Positions 1-7,520 of a DNA stretch of 64,000 nt are shown here, piece by piece. The notes beneath the pieces are model-generated. The model searched no databases. It worked only from the letters and a program-made list of their open reading frames with translations, and was not told where the DNA came from. The stretch spans positions 42,880 through 106,879 of the forward strand of contig NZ_HG964939.1 of the NCBI RefSeq assembly GCF_000613245.1, written 5' to 3'. The translations under genes and the position numbers were made by a program. The DNA is from Mycobacterium asiaticum DSM 44297 (GTDB lineage: Bacteria > Actinomycetota > Actinomycetes > Mycobacteriales > Mycobacteriaceae). Within the stretch, counting starts at the first letter, position 1, and each line of letters begins with the position of its first letter.

Positions 1-749
1 CGACCACGGCGATCGCGCCGGCGGCCGCCGACCAGGTGTCGATCCTGCAATCCGGGATCTTCACCGCGTACGGAGCCCTGTACCAGCAGATTGCCGCCGA
101 AGCGCAGGCGATCCAGGAGCAGTTCGTGCAGACCCTCGGCCTGAGCAGCGGGACCTACGAGCAGTCCGAGGCGGCCAACGCGGCTGCGGCCACCGCTGCT
201 TCCGCCCCGGGTGACTTCATCAACCAGATCAGCACGCTGCTCGGTGGGCCCGTCACCAGCTTCGGTGGCCAGCCGTTCAGCCTCTCGGGCAACTTCGCCA
301 ACTTCACCAGCTTCGAGATCGGCAACTGGGCTTCGGCCTCCTCGAACCTGCTGGGTCTGACCGGCGGTGGGCTGTTCCCAGACGGCTACGGCGTGCCGGA
401 AGACCTCGCCGCCGCAGCCGAAGCGGCCACCGCCGCCGAGGGTGCCACGGCCGCCGGTGCGGTCAGCGCGGTCAGCGGCGGGCCGGTTGCGGCCGCGCTG
501 GGCACGTCGACGCTGGTCGGCTCGATGTCGGCCCCGCCGAGCTGGGCCGCAGGCGCCACGCTGGTCTCCAACACCGCGCCCAGCGCCCTGGCGGGCGCCG
601 GCTGGACCTCCGCGGCCCCGGCAGCCACCACCGGCGGGTTCTACCCCGGCATGCCGGGTGTGGCTTCGGCCGCCCGCAACAGCGCGGGCTTCGGCGCGCC
701 GCGGTACGGCGTGAAGCCCATCGTCATGCCGAAGCCGGTGAGCGTCTAG
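1..749 (+). CDS. PE family protein, 5' end cut by window edge (PE8-like)
   Basis: The frame is open from base 3, so the gene starts upstream of the window. About 248 residues are visible. The first ~55 match the end of a PE domain (TAYGALYQQIAAEAQAIQEQF, then ...YEQSEAANAAAA). The rest is not PGRS: it has an SxPPSWA motif and ends in PGMPG-ASAA...PRYGVKP-VMPK, nearly the same tail as the PPE protein downstream. PE proteins pair with PPE proteins and are exported by ESX (type VII) systems. The gene lies 63 bp before a PPE gene and two esx genes, the same order as H37Rv PE8-PPE15-esxJ-esxI. The orthology to PE8 is inferred from that order. The gene's true start and full N-terminus cannot be seen. 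Confidence 0.85.
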   Translation, partial: TTAIAPAAADQVSILQSGIFTAYGALYQQIAAEAQAIQEQFVQTLGLSSGTYEQSEAANAAAATAASAPGDFINQISTLLGGPVTSFGGQPFSLSGNFANFTSFEIGNWASASSNLLGLTGGGLFPDGYGVPEDLAAAAEAATAAEGATAAGAVSAVSGGPVAAALGTSTLVGSMSAPPSWAAGATLVSNTAPSALAGAGWTSAAPAATTGGFYPGMPGVASAARNSAGFGAPRYGVKPIVMPKPVSV

Positions 750-812
750 GCACCCTTAGCAACCCGCAATCAACGACCACTAGCCAGATAAAGCCAAAGG
801 AACGGATACAAA

Positions 813-1997
813 ATGTCTTTTGCAGCTTTCCCTCCCGAGATCAACTCCGGGCTGATGTACTCCGGCGCGGGCGCGGGACCGCTCATGGCCGCGGCGACGG
901 CATGGAGCAACCTGGCCGCCGAGCTCAGCACCACTGCGGCCCAGTACGAGTCGATCATCACCTCGCTGACCACCGAGCAATGGACCGGTGCCGGTTCGGC
1001 GTCGGCTGCGGCCGCGGCCCAGCCTTACGTCGCCTGGCTGACCAACACCTCGGCGGCCGCCGAGCAGGCTGCCCTGCAGGCGTCGGCTTCGGCCGCCGCG
1101 TATGAGGCCGCCTTCGCCGCCACGGTGCCGCCTCCGGTGATCGCCGCGAACCGGGCGTTGCTGGCCGCGCTGGTGGCCACCAACTTCCTCGGTATCAACA
1201 CGCCCGCGATCATGGCGACCGAGGCGCAGTACATGGAGATGTGGGTGCAGGACGTCCTCGCGATGACCACCTACCAGGCCAACGCCGCCGTCGCCGCGGT
1301 CCTCGAGCCGCTGACTCCGGCTTCAGAGACCACCAACCCCGGCGCCGCGGGCATTCAAAGTGCCGCCGTCGCCGCTGCCGCCGCGGAGGGTCCCAGCGCC
1401 GCGTCGCTGGGCGACATCGTCACCGGCCTGCAGAGCGAGTTGGAAAACCTCGCCCTGGGCACTTCGTCGATCGGCACCGGCCTGTTCAACGCGTTGCCGG
1501 TTCCGGTGCAGGAACTGCTCACCGCGCTGGACGGCTTCCTGGGCACCCCGTTGATCTTCAACGCCATCCAGCAGGTCGGTGTTACGGCGTCGTGGTTCGT
1601 CTTTGCCGCCATTCCGAACGCGATCTTCGCCGCGCACACCATCGACGGCAACATTGCCGCGGCGGCTGCCGAGGTGGCGGCGGCCCCCGCGGCCGCGGCG
1701 GCCGCGGGCCTGGCCGGCGAGGTGGAGTCGGCGGGCGCAGCCGCGGCCGTCGGCGAGGCCTCTCTGGTCGGAAGCCTGTCGGTGCCGGCCAGCTGGGCCA
1801 GCGCCGCGCCGGCGGCGGAGGCAGCAGCCGGCACCGCGCTGGCCGGCAGCGGCTGGACCGTCCCCACCGAGGGCGCGGCACCGGGAGTCATGGCCGGGAT
1901 GCCCGGAATGGCATCGGCGGCCAAGGGTGCCGGCGCGTACGCCGGGCCGCGGTACGGGTTCAAGCCGACGGTCATGCCCAAGCAGGTCGTCGTCTGA
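813..1997 (+). CDS. PPE family protein, PPE-SVP type (PPE15-like)
   Basis: 394 residues. The PPE domain occupies about residues 1-180: it begins MSFAAFPPEINSG, has WTG near residue 55 in place of the usual WxG turn, and carries the ESX-related YMEMWVQDV stretch near residue 147. An Ala-rich middle follows, then the SVPASWA motif (near residue 325) that defines the PPE-SVP subgroup, and a C-terminus PRYGFKPTVMPK. The start is supported by AAAGGAAC about 12 bp upstream. PPE proteins are ESX-secreted or surface proteins that form a dimer with a partner PE, here the preceding gene. Its position next to ESX-5-type esx genes points to ESX-5 as the route (inference). Confidence 0.95.
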   Translation: MSFAAFPPEINSGLMYSGAGAGPLMAAATAWSNLAAELSTTAAQYESIITSLTTEQWTGAGSASAAAAAQPYVAWLTNTSAAAEQAALQASASAAAYEAAFAATVPPPVIAANRALLAALVATNFLGINTPAIMATEAQYMEMWVQDVLAMTTYQANAAVAAVLEPLTPASETTNPGAAGIQSAAVAAAAAEGPSAASLGDIVTGLQSELENLALGTSSIGTGLFNALPVPVQELLTALDGFLGTPLIFNAIQQVGVTASWFVFAAIPNAIFAAHTIDGNIAAAAAEVAAAPAAAAAAGLAGEVESAGAAAAVGEASLVGSLSVPASWASAAPAAEAAAGTALAGSGWTVPTEGAAPGVMAGMPGMASAAKGAGAYAGPRYGFKPTVMPKQVVV

Positions 1998-2041
1998 CAT
2001 CTTTACTACCCAACTGATAACGCCTAGATAGGAGAAGAAAT

Positions 2042-2338
2042 ATGGCAACACGATTCATGACCGACCCGCACGCGATGCGGGACATGGCAGGCCGCTTCGA
2101 AACCCACGCCCAGACCGTCGAGGACGAGGCCCGTCGGATGTGGGCGTCCTCGCAGAACATCGCCGGTGCGGGCTGGAGCGGTATGGCCCAGGCCACCTCG
2201 CTGGACACCATGAGCCAGATGAACCAGGCCTTCCGCAACATTGTGAACATGCTGCACGGGGTGCGTGACGGACTGATCCGCGACGCGAACAACTACGAGC
2301 AGCAAGAGCAGGCCTCCCAGCAGATCCTGAGCAGCTAG
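2042..2338 (+). CDS. esxJ: WXG100 protein, EsxJ/K/M/P/W family
   Basis: 98 residues, the usual WXG100 length. It shows the helix-turn-helix hairpin motif WSG (AGAGWSGMAQ, residues ~42-51) and a C-terminal ending QQILSS typical of the EsxJ/K/M/P/W (QILSS) subfamily. These proteins form a 1:1 heterodimer with an EsxI/L/N/O/V partner, which is the next gene, and are exported by ESX-5. TAGGAGAAG lies just upstream of the ATG. It lies 44 bp after the PPE gene and 20 bp before its partner, so PE-PPE-esxJ-esxI are probably co-transcribed. The symbol rests on gene order; the subfamily members are nearly identical and cannot be told apart by sequence alone. Confidence 0.92.
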   Translation: MATRFMTDPHAMRDMAGRFETHAQTVEDEARRMWASSQNIAGAGWSGMAQATSLDTMSQMNQAFRNIVNMLHGVRDGLIRDANNYEQQEQASQQILSS

Positions 2339-2358
2339 CCCCGAGAAAGGACTCAACA

Positions 2359-2643
2359 ATGACGATCAATTACCAGTTCGGCGACGTCGACGCGCACGGC
2401 GCGCTCATCCGCGCCCAGGCCGCCAACTTGGAGGCCGAGCACCAGGCCATCGTTCGCGATGTGCTGGCTGCCGGTGACTTCTGGGGCGGCGCCGGTTCGG
2501 TGGCTTGCCAGGAGTTCATCGCCCAGTTGGGCCGCAACTTCCAGGTGATCTACGAGCAGGCCAACCAGCACGGCCAGAAGGTTCAGAGCGCCGGCAGCAA
2601 CATGGCGCAGACGGACAGCGCCGTCGGCTCCAGCTGGGCCTGA
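2359..2643 (+). CDS. esxI: WXG100 protein, EsxI/L/N/O/V (Mtb9.9) family
   Basis: 94 residues beginning MTINYQFGDVDAHGALIRAQ, the recognisable start of the Mtb9.9 subfamily. The WGG turn (GDFWGGAG, ~39-46) is the WXG motif. It is the expected partner of the upstream EsxJ-type protein in an exported heterodimer. AGAAAGGA about 9 bp upstream serves as ribosome binding site. A strong hairpin starts 11 bp after the stop codon, which makes this the last gene of the four-gene module. Confidence 0.92.
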   Translation: MTINYQFGDVDAHGALIRAQAANLEAEHQAIVRDVLAAGDFWGGAGSVACQEFIAQLGRNFQVIYEQANQHGQKVQSAGSNMAQTDSAVGSSWA

Positions 2644-2654
2644 CAGCAACTCAC

Positions 2655-2690
2655 GAAGTGGCCGCGCACCGCCGGGTGTGCGGCCACTTC
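2655..2690 (+). terminator. hairpin terminator after the esx module
   Basis: A 16-bp stem with a single G.T mismatch (arms 2655-2670 and 2675-2690) encloses a GCCG loop. No T-run follows, as is common for mycobacterial intrinsic terminators. Its place right after the esxI stop supports termination of the PE-PPE-esx transcript. Confidence 0.7.
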
Positions 2691-3182
2691 GCTGTCCGGG
2701 GGCCGTTAGCCGCCCAGCGGCGAAGCGGAATAACCGTGGCGCGCATGCCGATTCGCGTGCTTGCGCCTCGCCGCGACCGACCACCCCGGACAGCGGCAAC
2801 CGCGGTAGGTTCGCGCCGCTCGCCGCGACGGCAGCTGCGCCACCCGCGTGCTCACCGGCCGGCACCAACGACCCGAGCGGCTTCAACCGGTCCCGCGACA
2901 CGCCCCGCCCCACGCTGCGGTGATGTCCTCCCGCAATGACCAGAAGCGCTACCCCCCGCTTCACATGTCATCCACAGGAAAGACATAGAAGAAGCAGGCC
3001 ACACCGCAGCCACGCGGATGGGGGTCAATCAGGCGGAGACACGAAGCTGTGGCAATTGCCACACCTTTGCTGCCATGCCTCACGGAGAAATACCTAAGGG
3101 CCACAGTGAGGTTGCGCGGCACGCGAGTGGGTACCCGTCGACAATTGATTTGAGAACCATATGAACTCGGTGACAAGCGCAT
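2691..3182. other. intergenic stretch upstream of trcR, no supported gene
   Basis: About 490 bp. The open frames here (for example 2678-2923) are rich in Arg/Pro/Ala and look like by-products of high GC rather than genes. The last 80 bp are less GC-rich and probably hold the trcR promoter. TrcR of M. tuberculosis is known to bind an AT-rich stretch of its own promoter. H37Rv has transposase remnants at this place, and I see none here. Confidence 0.5.
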
Positions 3183-3980
3183 ATGTGCTTGAAACAATCA
3201 GCAACTATGACAGCAGTGTCGGGATATACGCGCAGCCAACGTCCGCGCCAGGCCATTCTGGGGCAACTTCCCCGGATCAACCGGGCCGACGGTTCACCGA
3301 TCCGGGTGTTGCTGGTCGACGACGAACCCGCCCTGACCAACCTCGTCAAGATGGCGCTGCATTACGAGGGCTGGGATGTCGAAATCGCGCACAACGGGCG
3401 CGAGGCCATCGCCAAGTTCGACCGGATCAATCCCGACGTGCTCGTCCTGGACATCATGCTGCCCGACGTGGACGGCTTGCAGATCCTGCAGCGAGTCCGC
3501 GAATCCGAGACCTATACGCCGACCCTGTTTCTCACCGCCCGCGATTCGGTGATGGACCGCGTCACTGGCCTGACCGCCGGCGCCGACGACTACATGACCA
3601 AGCCGTTCAGCCTCGAGGAGCTCGTCGCCCGGCTGCGCGGCCTGCTGCGGCGGTCCAGCCATCTCGCCCCGCCCGCCGACGAATCCCTTAAGGTCGGTGA
3701 CCTTAAGCTCGACGCGGCCAGCCGCGAGGTCACCCGCGGGGGCACCCCGATATCGCTGTCCTCGACCGAGTTCGAGCTGCTGAGATTCCTGATGCGCAAC
3801 CCGCGGCGCGCGCTGAGCCGCACCGAGATCCTGGACCGGGTCTGGAACTACGATTTCGCCGGCCGCACCAGCATCGTCGACCTGTACATTTCCTATTTGA
3901 GGAAGAAGATCGACGCCGACAGAGAGCCGATGATCCACACGGTACGTGGGATTGGATACATGCTCCGACCACCGGAATGA
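3183..3980 (+). CDS. trcR: response regulator TrcR (OmpR/PhoB family)
   Basis: 265 residues from the first ATG. An ATG at 3207 would give 257 residues, closer to the size I recall for M. tuberculosis TrcR, and no ribosome site decides between them. The receiver domain spans ~40-155 with acidic pocket VDDEP (45-49), phospho-acceptor Asp90 (VLVLDIMLPDVDG) and switch Lys140 (YMTKPF). The winged-helix DNA-binding domain is ~165-263 (STEFELLRFL ... IVDLYISYLRKKI ... VRGIGYML). It acts in the cytoplasm as a transcription factor and is phosphorylated by TrcS, encoded 8 bp downstream. TrcR of M. tuberculosis activates its own transcription. Confidence 0.93.
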   Translation: MCLKQSATMTAVSGYTRSQRPRQAILGQLPRINRADGSPIRVLLVDDEPALTNLVKMALHYEGWDVEIAHNGREAIAKFDRINPDVLVLDIMLPDVDGLQILQRVRESETYTPTLFLTARDSVMDRVTGLTAGADDYMTKPFSLEELVARLRGLLRRSSHLAPPADESLKVGDLKLDAASREVTRGGTPISLSSTEFELLRFLMRNPRRALSRTEILDRVWNYDFAGRTSIVDLYISYLRKKIDADREPMIHTVRGIGYMLRPPE

Positions 3981-3988
3981 GTTCCTGA

Positions 3989-5500
3989 ATGACGGGGGAC
4001 CGCAACCTTCCGCGGTGGCTCCCCCGTTCCCTGCGCAAGCAGTTGTTGTTGGGCGTATTGACCGTGGTGACCCTCGTCCTGGTGGCGGTGGGTGCCGTCT
4101 CCGTGCTGAGCCTGCGGGGCTACGTGACGGCTATGAACGACGCCGAAGTCACCGAATCCATGCACGCCTTCAGCCATTCCTATGCCAGGTACCGCAACGG
4201 CGAACACACCTCGGTGCACACCGGCATCCCGCCGGTCTCCCAGGCACTGCTGGAATTCACCGGACAGACGCCCGGCAACCTGATCGCGGTACTGCGTGAT
4301 GGCAAGGTGGTGGCCTCGGCCGTCTTCTCCGAAGACGAACCACGGGTGGCGCCACCCGATGTCGTCCGTGCCATCGAGGCACAGGACTGGATCGATGGCA
4401 ACTCGCGTATCGAGAACCTAGGCAGCCTGGGCCCCCATCAGGTGGAGAGCCGCACCGTCGGATCCGACCGCCTTGTCGTCGGAGTTTCGTTGAGCATCGC
4501 CGACCAGATCATCTCTCGCAAACAGCTCACCACCACCGTGCTGGTCGCCACCGCCCTGGTGATCACGGCCTTCTTGACCGCGTGGGTGGTGGGCTATGCG
4601 CTTCGGCCGTTGAGTCGCGTCGCCGCGACGGCGGCAGAGGTCGCTGCGATGCCGTTGGTGGGTGACGACCACCAGATCAGTGTCCGAGTCCGGCCCGAGG
4701 ACACCGACCCCGACAACGAGGTCGGCATCGTCGGACACACCCTGAACCGCTTGCTCGACAACGTCGACAGCGCGCTGGCGCATCGGGTGGAGTCCGACCT
4801 GCGGATGCGGCAGTTCATCACCGACGCCAGCCACGAATTGCGCACTCCGCTGGCCGCCATCCAGGGTTACGCCGAGCTGACCCGCCAGGACAGTTCGGAC
4901 CTGCCCCCGACCACGGAATACGCGCTGGCGCGCATCGAATCCGAAGCCCGGCGAATGGCGTCATTGGTCGACGAGCTGCTGTTGCTGTCCCGCCTGGGTG
5001 AAGGCGAAGACCTGCAGACTGAGAACCTCGAGCTCACCGACCTGGTGGCGAACGCCGTCAATGACGCGGCGGTGGCCGCGCCGACGCACCAGTGGGTCAA
5101 GGAATTGCCCGACGAGCCGGTGTGGATCAACGGCGACCACGCCCGGTTGCACCAGTTGTTGAGCAACCTGCTCACCAATGCCTTTGTGCACACTCCCCCG
5201 GGCGTAACGGTGACCACGGGCGTCACCAGCCACCGATATGGCCCCCGCGCGCCATATGTGGAACTGACGGTCGCCGACGACGGGCCCGACATCGACCCCG
5301 ACGTGCTGCCTCATCTGTTCGAGCGGTTCGTGCGTGCCGACAAAGCACGGTCCAACGGTTCCGGTCACGGCTTGGGCCTGGCCATCGTCAGCTCGATCGT
5401 CAAGGCCCACCACGGCTCGGTCTCGGCGGAATCCGGGAACGGATTGACGGTGTTTCGGGTGCGACTACCGATGCTGGAGGCACCGCCCGACGTGGAGTAA
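3989..5500 (+). CDS. trcS: sensor histidine kinase TrcS
   Basis: 503 residues. Membrane segment 1 is ~18-42 and segment 2 ~181-204, enclosing an extracytoplasmic sensor of ~140 residues. A HAMP domain follows (~205-265). The HisKA domain has the phospho-acceptor His282 in SHELRTPLAAIQGYAE. The ATPase domain shows an N-box (LLSNLLTNAFVHTPPG), G1 (ADDGPDIDPDVLPHLFERF) and G2 (GSGHGLGLAIV). In the N-box the usual NAxK/R position reads NAFVH, a variant that TrcS-type kinases can carry. It transfers phosphate to TrcR, the gene 8 bp upstream. The signal is unknown. Transcription probably stops before the kdp locus, where a ~180-bp gap begins. Confidence 0.93.
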   Translation: MTGDRNLPRWLPRSLRKQLLLGVLTVVTLVLVAVGAVSVLSLRGYVTAMNDAEVTESMHAFSHSYARYRNGEHTSVHTGIPPVSQALLEFTGQTPGNLIAVLRDGKVVASAVFSEDEPRVAPPDVVRAIEAQDWIDGNSRIENLGSLGPHQVESRTVGSDRLVVGVSLSIADQIISRKQLTTTVLVATALVITAFLTAWVVGYALRPLSRVAATAAEVAAMPLVGDDHQISVRVRPEDTDPDNEVGIVGHTLNRLLDNVDSALAHRVESDLRMRQFITDASHELRTPLAAIQGYAELTRQDSSDLPPTTEYALARIESEARRMASLVDELLLLSRLGEGEDLQTENLELTDLVANAVNDAAVAAPTHQWVKELPDEPVWINGDHARLHQLLSNLLTNAFVHTPPGVTVTTGVTSHRYGPRAPYVELTVADDGPDIDPDVLPHLFERFVRADKARSNGSGHGLGLAIVSSIVKAHHGSVSAESGNGLTVFRVRLPMLEAPPDVE

Positions 5501-5553
5501 CCCTGGTCCGGCGAGCTCGCCGCGTTGAGGCTTTCGAGTCTGCTGGCGCGGGA

Positions 5554-5593
5554 CCGTAAAGGTCGCGGCCCAAGCCGTAAAGAAACCGTCAAG
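5554..5593 (+). promoter_or_regulatory. candidate KdpE operator: three CCGT(A/C)AAG direct repeats
   Basis: CCGTAAAG occurs at 5554-5561 and 5575-5582, and CCGTCAAG at 5586-5593. Their starts are 21 and 11 bp apart, that is two turns and one turn of the helix, the spacing OmpR-family regulators use when they bind as dimers on one DNA face. The repeats lie ~90-130 bp before the first kdp reading frame. KdpE is the OmpR-type regulator of this locus and is known in other bacteria, including M. tuberculosis, to bind upstream of kdpFABC. The assignment is inference. Confidence 0.4.
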
Positions 5594-5683
5594 GGGCCAC
5601 TCTCCCGCCTTCGCGCGCGCTTAGCGTCGCAGTGTCGCCCTGGCAGGGGCGCTAGTTGTTGCCCGCGAAACGATCGAGGATCC

Positions 5684-5761
5684 ATGTCCGTCGTCATATA
5701 TCTGGTGCTGACCGTGGCGGTTTTCGTCGCGCTCGGCGGATTGCTGAAGTTGGAATTGTGA
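5684..5761 (+). CDS. 25-residue single-span membrane peptide upstream of kdpF
   Basis: ATG at 5684 opens a 25-codon frame, MSVVIYLVLTVAVFVALGGL followed by LKLEL, nearly all hydrophobic with a short charged end, so a single membrane span. GATCGAGGATCC upstream contains a weak GAGG ribosome site. Its TGA overlaps the GTG of kdpF (GTGA), which implies translational coupling. I recall similar tiny hydrophobic frames in front of kdpF in other actinobacteria, but I cannot verify that here. A role as an accessory KdpFABC peptide is a guess from position. Confidence 0.6.
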   Translation: MSVVIYLVLTVAVFVALGGLLKLEL

Positions 5762-5847
5762 GCACCGCGAACATGGTGGGTCTGATCCTGGCCACTGCAG
5801 TCGCCTTGCTGCTTGTCGCGGCCCTGCTCTTCCCAGAGAAATTCTGA
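5758..5847 (+). CDS. kdpF: KdpF, small subunit of the K+-transporting ATPase
   Basis: 29 residues starting at GTG 5758: MSTANMVGLILATAVALLLV and then AALLFPEKF. The ending LLFPEKF is the KdpF signature. KdpF is a one-span peptide that stabilises the KdpFABC complex in the membrane. It overlaps the upstream small frame by 4 bp, and its stop codon overlaps the kdpA start by one base (TGATG). Genes this short are easily missed by automatic gene calling. Confidence 0.88.
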   Translation: MSTANMVGLILATAVALLLVAALLFPEKF

Positions 5848-7517
5848 TGAGCCAAACCACAGCCGGTGTGCTGTTCCTGGCGTCGCTCATCGCTGCGATC
5901 GTGGCGGTGCACGTACCGCTGGGCGACTACATGTACCGCGTCTACAGCTCCGAGAAGCATTCGCGCACAGAACGTTTCCTCTACCGTTTGATCGGCGCCG
6001 ACCCAGACGCCGAGCAGACGTGGCGGACTTACGCCCGCAGCGTGCTCGCGTTCTCCGCGGTCAGCGTGATGTTCCTGTTTCTCTTGCAGCTGGTGCAGAA
6101 CCGGTTGCCGTTGCATTTGTCCGACCCGGCCACCCACATGACCCCTGCGCTCGCGTGGAACACCGCAGTCAGCTTCGTCACAAACACCAACTGGCAGGCC
6201 TACTCCGGCGAATCGACCCAGGGGCACCTGGTGCAGATGGCCGGCTTGGCGGTGCAGAACTTCGTATCGGCCGCCGTGGGTATGGCCGTGGCGGTGGCCT
6301 TGGTGCGGGGATTCGCCCGGCATCGCACCGAGGAACTCGGCAATTTCTGGGTGGATCTGACCCGCGGCACAGTGCGAATCCTGTTACCGATCGCCATCAT
6401 TGGCGCCGTCGTCCTGGTCGCCGGGGGCGTCATCCAGAACTTCCACCTGCACGACCAGGTGGTACACACACTGGCCGGCACGCAGCAGGCCATCCCCGGT
6501 GGTCCGGTCGCCAGCCAAGAAGCGATCAAGGAACTCGGCACCAACGGCGGCGGTTTCTACAACGCGAACTCCGCGCATCCCTTCGAGAATCCGACTTCGT
6601 GGACCAACTGGATCGAGATCTTTCTGTTGGTGGTAATCGGCTTTTCGCTGCCCCGCACCTTCGGTCGCATGGTGGGCAGCAAGCGGCAGGGCTACGCGAT
6701 CGCCGCGATCGTCGGAGTGATGGCCGGGCTCAGCGTCGTGGTGATGATGCTGTTCCAACTGCAGCATCACGGCACCGTCCCGACCGCGGTGGGTGCGTCC
6801 AGCGAGGGTGTCGAACAGCGCTTCGGCGTTGCCGACTCGGCGATCTTCGCCGATGCCACCACGCTGACGTCCACCGGCGCGGTCGATTCGACGCACGACT
6901 CGTACACCAGCCTGGGCGGCATGATGACGATGTTCAACATGCAACTCGGTGAGGTCGCGCCGGGCGGCACGGGTTCGGGTCTGTACGGCATCCTGATTCT
7001 GGCCGTGATCACCGTGTTCGTGGCCGGGTTGATGGTCGGCCGGACGCCGGAGTATCTGGGCAAGAAGATCACGCCGCGCGAAATGAAGTTGGCGGCAAGC
7101 TATTTCTTGGTGACCCCGCTGATCGTGCTGGTCGGCACCGCCTTCGCGATCGCATTGCCGGGTCAACGCGCCGGCATGGCCAACACCGGGCCGCACGGAC
7201 TGTCCGAAGTGCTCTACGCGTTCACCTCGGCAGCCAACAACAACGGCTCGGCGTTCGCCGGGCTGTCGGTCAACACCGCCTGGTACAACACGGCTTTGGG
7301 CCTGGCGATGCTCTTTGGCCGATTCCTGCCGATCATCCTGGTGCTTGCGCTGGCCGGCTCGCTCGCCCGACAAGGCGCCACCCCGGAGTCCAGTGGCACC
7401 TTGCCCACTCACCGACCGCAATTCGTCGGCCTGGTGGTCGGGGTCACCGTCATCCTCGTTGCTCTCACCTTCTTGCCCGCGCTGGCGCTCGGGCCGCTCG
7501 CCGAAGGGATTCATTAA
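5847..7517 (+). CDS. kdpA: KdpA, potassium-binding and translocating subunit
   Basis: 556 residues, the usual KdpA length, with about ten membrane spans. The four pore loops of the potassium-channel-like fold are visible: NTNWQAYSGE (~112), GTNGGGFYNANSAHP (~231), the loop around the TSLGGMMTMFNMQLGE region (~350), and SAANNNGSAFAGL (~463). KdpA binds K+ and passes it to the KdpB pump. It starts on the last base of the kdpF stop codon and ends 3 bp before kdpB, so the operon is tightly coupled. Confidence 0.97.
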   Translation: MSQTTAGVLFLASLIAAIVAVHVPLGDYMYRVYSSEKHSRTERFLYRLIGADPDAEQTWRTYARSVLAFSAVSVMFLFLLQLVQNRLPLHLSDPATHMTPALAWNTAVSFVTNTNWQAYSGESTQGHLVQMAGLAVQNFVSAAVGMAVAVALVRGFARHRTEELGNFWVDLTRGTVRILLPIAIIGAVVLVAGGVIQNFHLHDQVVHTLAGTQQAIPGGPVASQEAIKELGTNGGGFYNANSAHPFENPTSWTNWIEIFLLVVIGFSLPRTFGRMVGSKRQGYAIAAIVGVMAGLSVVVMMLFQLQHHGTVPTAVGASSEGVEQRFGVADSAIFADATTLTSTGAVDSTHDSYTSLGGMMTMFNMQLGEVAPGGTGSGLYGILILAVITVFVAGLMVGRTPEYLGKKITPREMKLAASYFLVTPLIVLVGTAFAIALPGQRAGMANTGPHGLSEVLYAFTSAANNNGSAFAGLSVNTAWYNTALGLAMLFGRFLPIILVLALAGSLARQGATPESSGTLPTHRPQFVGLVVGVTVILVALTFLPALALGPLAEGIH

Positions 7518-7520
7518 GAA

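Noticed and set aside
2678..2939. Two overlapping plus-strand frames between esxI and trcR
   Set aside because: Low-complexity Arg/Pro/Ala composition, no ribosome site, and the first begins inside the terminator hairpin.
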